NCBI RefSeq assembly: GCF_001574435.1
Contig: NZ_LOCN01000006.1
Coordinates: 111,228-175,227 of the forward strand
From: Moritella sp. JT01
GTDB taxonomy: Bacteria > Pseudomonadota > Gammaproteobacteria > Enterobacterales > Moritellaceae
Reading direction: 5' to 3'
DNA length: 64,000 bases
Both the position numbers and the translations under genes were made by a program. Of the stretch, positions 55,125 to 62,712 are shown piece after piece (positions within the stretch are counted from its first letter, which is position 1; every line of letters begins with the position of its first letter). The notes beneath the pieces are model-generated. The model saw only the letters and a program-made list of their open reading frames with translations, did no database searches and was not told the origin of the DNA.

Positions 55125-56111
55125 ATGGAAACCTTATATGTCATCCTGCCTATGTTACTCAAGATTGCCGTCGTTGTGGCGGTGCTTCTACTGCTGCCCT
55201 TACCTCTTACCTGGCTAGAACGAAAAATTGCGGGTCATATCCAACAACGTCCGGGCCCCATGCGGGTCGGCTGGCACGGCTTGTTACAGCCCGTGGCCGA
55301 CGGCATCAAACTACTGACGAAAGAAGATCATATTCCCAGTGCCGCCGATCGAACCCTGTTCAAAATGGCCCCTGTGGTCGCATTAGTACCACCTTTTGTG
55401 GTGTTTGTCGCCATCCCACTAGGGGAACCTGTAACAATTTTTGGTACTGAATTAATGCTCAGTCTGTCAGATATGAATGTAGGGTTGTTATTTATTCTCG
55501 CCGTTAGCGGCATCGGCATCTTTGGAACCATCCTCGCTGGCTGGGCCTCCAACAGTAAATATGCGGTACTCGGCAGCCTCAGGGCGATTGCCCAGATGAT
55601 CAGTTATGAAATACCTATGGGGTTCTCTGTCATTGGCGTGGTGATGCTGGCTAACTCGATGAATATGATGGACATAGTTACCGCCCAAAAAGACATGTGG
55701 AATGTGGTCTATCAACCCTTAGGTTTTTTTGTATTCTTTGTGGCGGGACTGGCCGAAGTCCAGCGTATACCGTTCGATTTGCCAGAGGCAGAAGGCGATC
55801 TGGGTGCCGGTTATCATACCGAATATAGCGGCATACGCTTTTCCTTTTTTATGCTTAGCGAATATTTGGGCGTCGTGATCATAGGCTTTCTCAATGTGAT
55901 GCTGTTTTTTGGCGGCTGGCATGGCGCGCCCCCCTTTATACCAGATACAGTCTGGCTGTTACTCAAAGTTGGTTTTTTCATCTGGGTGTTTATGTGGTTC
56001 CGTTTTACCTTTCCGCGTTACCGCTATGATCAGTTAATGGCGATTGGCTGGAAGGTGCTTTTACCCCTGTCGCTAGTAAACATTTTAATCAGCGGATTAT
56101 TTATGTTTTAA
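55125..56111 (+). CDS. nuoH: NADH-quinone oxidoreductase subunit H
   Basis: A 328-residue NuoH with eight to nine membrane helices. Conserved blocks are LPLTWLERKIAGHIQQRPGP, GLLQPVADGIKLLTKED and IPFDLPEAEGDLGAGYHTEY plus SGIRF. NuoH forms the quinone chamber and links the peripheral arm to the membrane arm of complex I. It opens the operon here: no nuoA-G lies upstream, and the preceding gene is an unrelated lipoprotein. The 163-bp gap holds two CCCAAACTAC direct repeats (55048 and 55085). Codons are clearly richer in G+C than in the preceding genes. Confidence 0.95.
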   Translation: METLYVILPMLLKIAVVVAVLLLLPLPLTWLERKIAGHIQQRPGPMRVGWHGLLQPVADGIKLLTKEDHIPSAADRTLFKMAPVVALVPPFVVFVAIPLGEPVTIFGTELMLSLSDMNVGLLFILAVSGIGIFGTILAGWASNSKYAVLGSLRAIAQMISYEIPMGFSVIGVVMLANSMNMMDIVTAQKDMWNVVYQPLGFFVFFVAGLAEVQRIPFDLPEAEGDLGAGYHTEYSGIRFSFFMLSEYLGVVIIGFLNVMLFFGGWHGAPPFIPDTVWLLLKVGFFIWVFMWFRFTFPRYRYDQLMAIGWKVLLPLSLVNILISGLFMF

Positions 56112-56175
56112 GAACATCTCGTTACCCAGCAAAACGGGATAAGAAATGAGGTATCGATAGTACCGGGAGGCCAAC

Positions 56176-56751
56176 ATGGCCAGAACACGACAACAAAAGC
56201 AAAGCTGGATCGGATGGCTTTTATTCAGCGATCTGTGGCGCGCACTGCGGCTGACATTACACTATATGTTTTCCAGAATTATTACACACAGATATCCGGA
56301 CCATGAAAAATGGCTGCCTTACCATCGTCATCGTGGGCATCATTTCATGAAAACCAACGATGAAGGCGACGTGAACTGTGTCGGCTGTGAGCTGTGTGCA
56401 AAGATCTGTCCCTGTGACTGCATCACGGTGGTGCCCTATGAAGATGAAAAAGGTAACCGACGGCCAAAAGTGTTTGATATCGATTTATCGCGCTGCCTTT
56501 ATTGCGGCTTGTGTGAAGATGCCTGCCCGGCTGACGCGATCAAGCTAGGTCAGGAATATGAGGTTGCTAGTACCACCACCGAGGCGTTAGTGGTGCATCT
56601 TGAGGACTTAATAGCCGCACCACATAAGGCTGAAGAAGGGGCTGGCACCGTCGTCCCAGCATCGCTGGCTAAAGATGGCAGTGGTAAAACCATCACTCAG
56701 GCTAACGTAAAAGGCTACGACTGGTGGCAATTGCTCAAACGAGAGAAATAA
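56176..56751 (+). CDS. nuoI: NADH-quinone oxidoreductase subunit I
   Basis: A 191-residue ferredoxin-like subunit. Two [4Fe-4S] motifs are complete: CVGCELCAKICPCDC and CLYCGLCEDACPADA, which ligate clusters N6a and N6b on the path to quinone. The C-terminus is somewhat extended (AEEGAGTVVPASLAKDG, residues about 155-185) compared with the usual 160-180 residues. CCGGGAGGCCAAC before the ATG is a strong ribosome binding site. Its presence next to nuoH without nuoG indicates that the electron-input genes are elsewhere or beyond the window. Confidence 0.94.
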   Translation: MARTRQQKQSWIGWLLFSDLWRALRLTLHYMFSRIITHRYPDHEKWLPYHRHRGHHFMKTNDEGDVNCVGCELCAKICPCDCITVVPYEDEKGNRRPKVFDIDLSRCLYCGLCEDACPADAIKLGQEYEVASTTTEALVVHLEDLIAAPHKAEEGAGTVVPASLAKDGSGKTITQANVKGYDWWQLLKREK

Positions 56752-56769
56752 CAAAAAAAGGATTAATCA

Positions 56770-57330
56770 ATGGAGCAACAATTTTTTATATTACTTGCCT
56801 TGGTTGCCATCGGTACTGGCTTGCTGGTTGTTGTCGCCAGAAACCCGATCCACAGTGCCCTGTCTCTTGTCGCCTGTTTTGTGCAGATCGCAGCCCTGTT
56901 TGTCCTACTGGGATCACCGTTTCTTGCGGTGATCCAGCTATTTGTTTATGTCGGGGCCATTATGGTGCTGTTTTTATTCGTCATCATGATGTTAGACGTA
57001 CGTAAAGAAGCCCATGGTCGGTTTATCAATAACAGTCGATTTATTCAAAAAGGGGCAATACCAGCTATAGTCGCGCTGCTGGCACTGGCAACTGAGCTAT
57101 TCTTTCTACTCAGCCAAAGCAGCCGTCTGCATGCGGTGATGGCGCAGCAAAGCATCATTGGCGATGAACCAACCAAGCAACTAAGCTTAACCTTATTCAG
57201 GGATTTTCTGCTGCCCTTTGAAGTGGCTTCAGTCATCCTACTGGTCGCCCTGATCGGCGCGGTAGTACTGGCCCAAAGTAACGGTCGTAACGAACACAAA
57301 AAAGGGGCCACGAAGGAGGTATCCAAATGA
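56770..57330 (+). CDS. nuoJ: NADH-quinone oxidoreductase subunit J
   Basis: A 186-residue membrane subunit with five helices. [20 protein letters not shown] and [20 protein letters not shown] contain the conserved NuoJ pi-bulge helix region. It helps form the E-channel between quinone site and pumps. It overlaps the next gene by four bases (ATGA), so translation is coupled. Length and motifs are normal. Confidence 0.93.
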   Translation: MEQQFFILLALVAIGTGLLVVVARNPIHSALSLVACFVQIAALFVLLGSPFLAVIQLFVYVGAIMVLFLFVIMMLDVRKEAHGRFINNSRFIQKGAIPAIVALLALATELFFLLSQSSRLHAVMAQQSIIGDEPTKQLSLTLFRDFLLPFEVASVILLVALIGAVVLAQSNGRNEHKKGATKEVSK

Positions 57331-57629
57331 TCCCCATCTCTTGGTATTTGATATTAGCTGCCATTTTATTTGTCATTGGCGCTGCAGGCGTATTACTCCG
57401 GCGTAATGTTTTGATTGTGCTGATGTCTCTCGAACTCATGCTCAACAGTGTCAATATCAATCTGCTTGCCTTCGGGTATGAAATGAACGATCCCCGCGGC
57501 CAGATCATGGCTATTTTTATTATTGCGATCACCGCAGCCGAAGTCGCTATTGCACTCGGCATACTGGTGGCTTTATTGCGTAACAAACGCACGCTGGAAG
57601 TAGATGACCTAACAATCATGAAAGGCTGA
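57327..57629 (+). CDS. nuoK: NADH-quinone oxidoreductase subunit K
   Basis: A 100-residue subunit with three helices, the standard NuoK size. The conserved membrane glutamates lie in [19 protein letters not shown] and [17 protein letters not shown]. NuoK carries part of the buried proton path linking NuoH to the antiporter-like subunits. It starts within nuoJ (ATGA overlap) and is followed by eight bases before the first antiporter gene. Confidence 0.95.
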   Translation: MIPISWYLILAAILFVIGAAGVLLRRNVLIVLMSLELMLNSVNINLLAFGYEMNDPRGQIMAIFIIAITAAEVAIALGILVALLRNKRTLEVDDLTIMKG

Positions 57630-57637
57630 GACTGGAA

Positions 57638-59182
57638 TTGATGACTCTTATCAATATGGAATTACTGAATTGGGAATTATTGTTATCCATAAGACCAGCC
57701 TTAGCGGTCACCGTCTCGCTCATTGCTGCGGGCGTCATACTGTGCCTGCATAATCGCCCCAACACACGGGATGCGGTATCGGTTGTAGCCGCGGTGATAA
57801 AGTTCATCATCGTTATTTCCATGGCGCCGTTAATACTGGCCGGCAATACTGTCGACCTGACTTTATTTGAGATCCTGCCAGGGGTTGATTTTGCGTTTCG
57901 GGTTGACGCGCTGGGCATGGTATTTGCCACAGTATCCAGCCTATTATGGATATTAGCCGCCATTTATTGCATCGGTTATATGCGCAGCCAGAATGAGAAA
58001 AATCAGACCCGATTCTATGCCTCTTTTGCCGTCTCGCTATCTGCAGCTGTGGGGGGAGCATTTGCCGCTAATCTGTTTACGCTGGTGATCTTTTACGAAC
58101 TACTGAGCCTTATAACTTACCCACTGGTTTATCATAAAGAAAACCAGGAATCTTGGAATGGTAGTAAACGATATATCGTCTATTTGGTGGGAGCCTCAAA
58201 ATCCTTTTTGCTTGCCGCACTGGCGCTAACTTATCAACTTACTGGCAGCTTTGATTTCTTACCCCAAGGCCTGTTCAAAAATGTCGTCGCCGCCGATGGC
58301 TTATTGATTATTATCTATTTCTGCTACCTATTCGGATTTGCCAAATCAGCCATCATGCCGTTCCACGCCTGGCTGCCAGCGGCCATGGTCGCACCAACCC
58401 CGGTCAGCGCTTTGTTACATGCGGTCGCGGTGGTGAAAATGGGGGTGTTCTGTCTGTTACGGGTCATTTTTCATGTGTTTGGTATCGACCTGATGAGTAC
58501 CTTGGGTCTTGGCATAATCACCGCTTATCTGGTGTCCTTCACCATAGTTACCGCCTCTATTTACGCCCTGACCCGAGACGATTTGAAAGCCCGACTGGCC
58601 TATTCCACTGTGAGTCAACTCTCTTATATCATTCTCGGTGCTGCCATGCTGACCCCGATGGCCGCACTGGGAGGGATAATCCATATCGCCGCCCATGCCT
58701 TTTCAAAAATCACCCTGTTCTTCTGTGCGGGTTCTATTTATTGTGCCAGCCACCGCAAAAAAATCAGTGATCTTTCCGGCATAGGTAAAAGACTACCTGT
58801 AACCATGACCGCATTTTTCATCGGTTCCCTCGGTATGATTGGCATCCCGCCAAGCGGTGGGTTTATCAGTAAATGGTATCTGGTAGTGGGTTCTGTCGAT
58901 GCCGGACAGATGGCGCTGCTAATCGTACTGCTGGTTAGCGCTGTGCTTAATGCGGCTTATTTTCTGCCCGTCACCTATAAAGCCTTTTTTGAGCGTGAGA
59001 AAATAACACAAAATCCATCACTCGTGGCGGCCAATGATATCCATGAGATCCCAATGATCGCGGTACCCTTACTGATCACTGCACTATTATCTTTGCTCCT
59101 GGGACTCTATCCGGATTATTTTTTAGGCCTAGCCAATACCTTAGTCGCAGACGCATTTGTCACAGGAGAATCGCTACCATGA
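57638..59182 (+). CDS. Mrp/NuoL-type proton-translocating antiporter subunit (first copy)
   Basis: A 514-residue antiporter-like subunit with about 14 membrane helices. The pumping residues are present: E153 (FYELLSLITYPL), K235 in FGFAKSAIMPFHAWLPAAM, H260 and K266 in APTPVSALLHAVAVVKMG, and the late lysine in GGFISKWYLV. It resembles MrpD/NuoM-like subunits and lacks the long lateral helix of NuoL. It stands where nuoL normally stands, followed by an 84-residue protein and a second antiporter subunit, so the membrane arm probably has an extra proton channel. An ATGA overlap couples it to the next gene. Confidence 0.88.
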   Translation: MMTLINMELLNWELLLSIRPALAVTVSLIAAGVILCLHNRPNTRDAVSVVAAVIKFIIVISMAPLILAGNTVDLTLFEILPGVDFAFRVDALGMVFATVSSLLWILAAIYCIGYMRSQNEKNQTRFYASFAVSLSAAVGGAFAANLFTLVIFYELLSLITYPLVYHKENQESWNGSKRYIVYLVGASKSFLLAALALTYQLTGSFDFLPQGLFKNVVAADGLLIIIYFCYLFGFAKSAIMPFHAWLPAAMVAPTPVSALLHAVAVVKMGVFCLLRVIFHVFGIDLMSTLGLGIITAYLVSFTIVTASIYALTRDDLKARLAYSTVSQLSYIILGAAMLTPMAALGGIIHIAAHAFSKITLFFCAGSIYCASHRKKISDLSGIGKRLPVTMTAFFIGSLGMIGIPPSGGFISKWYLVVGSVDAGQMALLIVLLVSAVLNAAYFLPVTYKAFFEREKITQNPSLVAANDIHEIPMIAVPLLITALLSLLLGLYPDYFLGLANTLVADAFVTGESLP

Positions 59183-59433
59183 TGGCAAAACTGGTCAACT
59201 TCTTTGGTGACAAAAAACACACCAGAACACGCTGGCGTCTGTTAGTCGTCATTTTAGTGAGCATCGTCATTGCCGACTTTCTGGTTGCAAGACCTCACGG
59301 TTATAACGTTTGGGATGCTATACCCGGCTGGGGAGCACTGCTTGGGTTTATCGGCTGCGGCTTGATCATATTAGTCAGCAAATTCATCGGCAAAAAAATC
59401 GGTATCTCCAAGAAGGAAGACTATTATGACTGA
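59179..59433 (+). CDS. Small membrane protein within the complex I operon
   Basis: An 84-residue protein with two membrane helices (about 20-38 and 47-68) and the ending SKKEDYYD. GYNVWDAIPGWGALLGFIGC is the most distinctive stretch. From memory, similar small proteins with the Trp-Asp/Pro-Gly pattern and a DYYD end accompany MrpD-like genes in other proteobacteria, but I cannot confirm this here. It overlaps both neighbours (ATGA before, eight bases after), so it is translated with them. A linker or assembly role between the two antiporter subunits is inference. Confidence 0.75.
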   Translation: MMAKLVNFFGDKKHTRTRWRLLVVILVSIVIADFLVARPHGYNVWDAIPGWGALLGFIGCGLIILVSKFIGKKIGISKKEDYYD

Positions 59434-61213
59434 ATGGTTCTCCTTCTCCATGATGCCAGCCGTTCTGCTACTCGTAGGCGGTTTGCTGCTGCCGTTATTT
59501 AAAGGCAATAGCCAAAAATCCTACTCAATCATCATTCCACTGCTGGTGATCTTTTCTCTGACCCAAATGGAAATGGGGAGCTTCGGCGAAATTGACTTTG
59601 CCGGTATTTCATTGGTCATGTTCAAAGTTGACAAACTGAGTCTATTTTTTGGCTGGGTGTTTGCTATTGCGGCGTTGATCGGCAACATTTATAGCTTGCA
59701 TATCAGTCATACAGGCCAAAGAGTGGCGGCGTTTCTTTATATGGGCAGTGCCTTTCTCGTACTCTTTGCCGGTGACTGGTTTACCCTGTTAGTCGGCTGG
59801 GAGATCATGGCATTTTCCTCTGCTTACCTGATCTTTGCCACTCGAAAAGACCCTGCTGTGAAAGCAGGCTTCCGTTATCTGATGGTGCATGTCACTGGGG
59901 GCGTATTACTGTTTGCCGGTATTGTACTACATGGTCTTGAAACCGGATCTTACTTGTTTGGCCCGATAGATGGCGCACAACAAGGGGGTATAGCATATAC
60001 CTTGATTCTGATCGCCTTTATGATAAACGCCGCGGTTCCACCGTTAAATGCCTGGCTCACAGATGCTTATCCAGAGGCGACAGTAACTGGTGCGGTATTT
60101 TTAAGTGCCTTTACCACCAAAACCGCTGTTTATGTAATGATACGCGCCTATCCCGGCGCAGAAATCCTGATCGGTTTTGGGGTTTTCATGGCGCTTTATG
60201 GGGTGATATTCGCGATGCTGGAAAATGATTGCCGTCGCCTGCTAAGCTATCATATTGTCAGTCAAGTCGGTTACATGGTCGCAGGTATCGGCATCGGTAC
60301 CGAAATGGCGCTGAACGGTAGCTCTTCCCATGCCTTCGCACATATTATCTATAAAGGCCTATTGTTTATGGGGGCGGGCGCTGTCATTCATATGACAGGC
60401 AAGCGTAAGCTTACCGAACTCGGCGGACTCTACCGAACGATGCCCTGGACGGTAGCGTTTTACATGGTTGGCGCATTTGCTATCGCAGGCTTTCCTTTTT
60501 TCAGTGGTTTCGTCAGTAAAAGTATGGTCATCGCCGCGGCCGCTGGAGATCACCATGCGACTGCCACGCTGTTACTTATGTTAGCTTCTTCCGGTACCTT
60601 CCTGTCGACAGGGCTTAAGCTACCTTATTATATGTTTTTTGGTAAAGATTCCGGCCTCCGCCCCAAGGAGCCGCCAATCAATATGTTAGTGGCCATGGGC
60701 ATTGCCGCATGCTTCTGCATTGGCATCGGACTCTTTCCTAGTCTGCTTTATAACATGCTGCCTTATGCTGTTGAATTTGAACCCTATACAGGTGCACATA
60801 TCACCGAAAGTCTCGGTATATTGATGTTCACCCTGTTGGCTTTTGTATTGTTACTTAAATACCTCAATCCCAAAAATACCATCAGCATCGATACCGACTG
60901 GTTTTACCGGCGCGGGGCAGCTGTCTTTATGTGGCTGGCTAATAAACCCGTGCTCCACTGGGAACAGATGGTTATCACGCTGGGTGATGGCGTTATCCTC
61001 AATACCCTGCATCGATTGTCCAAGTACAGCCTGACCGTCGATACTCACGTTGTCGACGGCGCGGTTAACGGCGTGGCGAAAACGGCAATGAAAAGCGGTA
61101 ACTTGTTGCGCCGCCTGCAAACCGGCATTGTTTCCCATTATGCCCTTGCGATGGTGATTGGCCTGTTTTTGGTGATTGCCGTTTATATGTTGATTGGGAG
61201 TGAGGGCTTATGA
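59426..61213 (+). CDS. NuoL/MrpD-type antiporter subunit with NuoL-like tail (second copy)
   Basis: A 595-residue antiporter-like subunit. The core has E126 (LVGWEIMAFSSAYLIFATRK) and K365 (FFSGFVSKSMV). The key lysine of helix 7, seen as GKSAQ in NuoL, is replaced by N201 (MINAAVPPLNAWL), while K232 (FTTKTAVYVMIR) lies in the next helix. After residue 500 the chain has HVVDGAVNGVAKTAMKSGNL and RRLQTGIVSHYALAM, close to the lateral-helix end of NuoL. It therefore probably takes the distal NuoL position. An ATGA overlap leads into nuoM. Confidence 0.85.
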   Translation: MTEWFSFSMMPAVLLLVGGLLLPLFKGNSQKSYSIIIPLLVIFSLTQMEMGSFGEIDFAGISLVMFKVDKLSLFFGWVFAIAALIGNIYSLHISHTGQRVAAFLYMGSAFLVLFAGDWFTLLVGWEIMAFSSAYLIFATRKDPAVKAGFRYLMVHVTGGVLLFAGIVLHGLETGSYLFGPIDGAQQGGIAYTLILIAFMINAAVPPLNAWLTDAYPEATVTGAVFLSAFTTKTAVYVMIRAYPGAEILIGFGVFMALYGVIFAMLENDCRRLLSYHIVSQVGYMVAGIGIGTEMALNGSSSHAFAHIIYKGLLFMGAGAVIHMTGKRKLTELGGLYRTMPWTVAFYMVGAFAIAGFPFFSGFVSKSMVIAAAAGDHHATATLLLMLASSGTFLSTGLKLPYYMFFGKDSGLRPKEPPINMLVAMGIAACFCIGIGLFPSLLYNMLPYAVEFEPYTGAHITESLGILMFTLLAFVLLLKYLNPKNTISIDTDWFYRRGAAVFMWLANKPVLHWEQMVITLGDGVILNTLHRLSKYSLTVDTHVVDGAVNGVAKTAMKSGNLLRRLQTGIVSHYALAMVIGLFLVIAVYMLIGSEGL

Positions 61214-62712
61214 CAGACTCCTTGATGACCAGTTTACTCATAGAAAATGTACCGATATTAAGCATATTGATATTTTTGCCCGCGATAGCCGCATTATGCG
61301 TGCCCTTCCTATCAGGTAAAAACACAGTGCGCTGGTTTACGTTGATCATATTGTTTATCGATTTCCTCATTGCCACTTGGTTGCTGGTCATTTTTGATAA
61401 TAGCACCGCCCAGATGCAATTTATGGAGAGTAAACCTTGGGTCCCCTCTCTGGGCATCACCTATAAATTAGGTATTGATGGGGTCAGTGTTTTATTTCTA
61501 TTCTTAACCTCCCTGCTCGGCTGGATCTGTGTGTTGGCGTCCTGGAACGCCATTGCTAAGCGACTCAAAGAATTTATGATCTGCCTGCTGGTAATTCAGA
61601 GCCTGATGCTTGGGGTTTTTTGCGCGTTGGATCTACTGTTATTTTATGTGTTTTGGGAAGCGATGCTGGTCCCCATGTATCTGATGATAGGTATCTGGGG
61701 CGGCGAAGATCGCATCTATGCCGCGTTTAAGTTTTTTCTTTATACCCTCGCTGGCAGTCTGATATTTCTGGTGGGAATATTGGTGCTTTATTTCGCTGGT
61801 GGACGTACCTTCGATATCTTGGCGTTAATGGATGTGTCATATGACTTTGAGCTGCAGCGCTGGGTCTTTATTGCTTTCTTGATCGCATTTGCGGTCAAGG
61901 TACCCATGGTGCCAGTGCATACTTGGTTACCGGATGCCCACGTACAAGCCCCCACCGCAGGCAGTATTATTCTGGCTGGGGTACTGTTAAAAATGGGGGC
62001 GTACGGTTTTATTCGGTTTTCGTTGCCAATGTTACCCGATGCTTCCCATTATTTTGCCCCGTTAATGCAAGGGTTGTCGGCCGTCGCGATTGTCTATGGA
62101 GGGTTTCTCGCATTAGCGCAGCAGGACATCAAAAAACTGATCGCGTATTCCAGTATCAGCCACATGGGATTTATCACTTTAGGGCTTTTTACGTTCTCGA
62201 CCAATGGCACAACTGGAGCCGTGATCCAGATGTTTAACCATGGCATTACCACGGGTGCCTTGTTCCTGTTTATTGGCCTAGTGTATGAGCGTACCCATTC
62301 ACGGGATATTCCGGCTTATGGTGGTTTACTCAAGGCCATCCCCTTTTACGGCATATTTTTTGCGATATTCTTACTGTCTTCCATGGCAGTGCCCGGAACT
62401 AACGGGTTTATTGGCGAAATACTGGTGCTGTCAGGGACTTTTGGCGTCAATAACTGGGCCGCGACAGCTGGTGTGTTAGGGGCTTTGCTCGGCGCAGCTT
62501 ACCTGTTAGGCATTTATCGTCAAATGCTATTGGGACCAGTCCGTATTCCTGGTGCCGCCAAAATGTGGGATCTTAATGTACGAGAGCTTTGCTGCGCACT
62601 GCCGCTTCTGCTCTTTGTGTTCTGGCTTGGATTTTATCCTAAACCCTTCCTCAGTATTCTGCAACCGACCCTAAAACACCTGCTTGAGCAAACATTGGGA
62701 GCAGGCTTATGA
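61210..62712 (+). CDS. nuoM: NADH-quinone oxidoreductase subunit M
   Basis: A 500-residue NuoM with 14 membrane helices. Pumping residues: the helix 5 glutamate in VFWEAMLVPMYLMIGIWGG, the helix 7 lysine in AFAVKVPMVPVHTWLPDAHV, the helix 8 lysine in LAGVLLKMGAYGFIRF, and the helix 12 glutamate in PGTNGFIGEILVL, which is specific to NuoM. Length and motifs are standard. It overlaps nuoN by four bases. Confidence 0.95.
   Translation: MTDSLMTSLLIENVPILSILIFLPAIAALCVPFLSGKNTVRWFTLIILFIDFLIATWLLVIFDNSTAQMQFMESKPWVPSLGITYKLGIDGVSVLFLFLTSLLGWICVLASWNAIAKRLKEFMICLLVIQSLMLGVFCALDLLLFYVFWEAMLVPMYLMIGIWGGEDRIYAAFKFFLYTLAGSLIFLVGILVLYFAGGRTFDILALMDVSYDFELQRWVFIAFLIAFAVKVPMVPVHTWLPDAHVQAPTAGSIILAGVLLKMGAYGFIRFSLPMLPDASHYFAPLMQGLSAVAIVYGGFLALAQQDIKKLIAYSSISHMGFITLGLFTFSTNGTTGAVIQMFNHGITTGALFLFIGLVYERTHSRDIPAYGGLLKAIPFYGIFFAIFLLSSMAVPGTNGFIGEILVLSGTFGVNNWAATAGVLGALLGAAYLLGIYRQMLLGPVRIPGAAKMWDLNVRELCCALPLLLFVFWLGFYPKPFLSILQPTLKHLLEQTLGAGL

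Noticed and set aside
59179-61213. Possible broken nuoL split by a frameshift
   Set aside because: The 84-residue and 595-residue frames are each complete, with own starts, overlaps typical of coupled genes and no shared domain.
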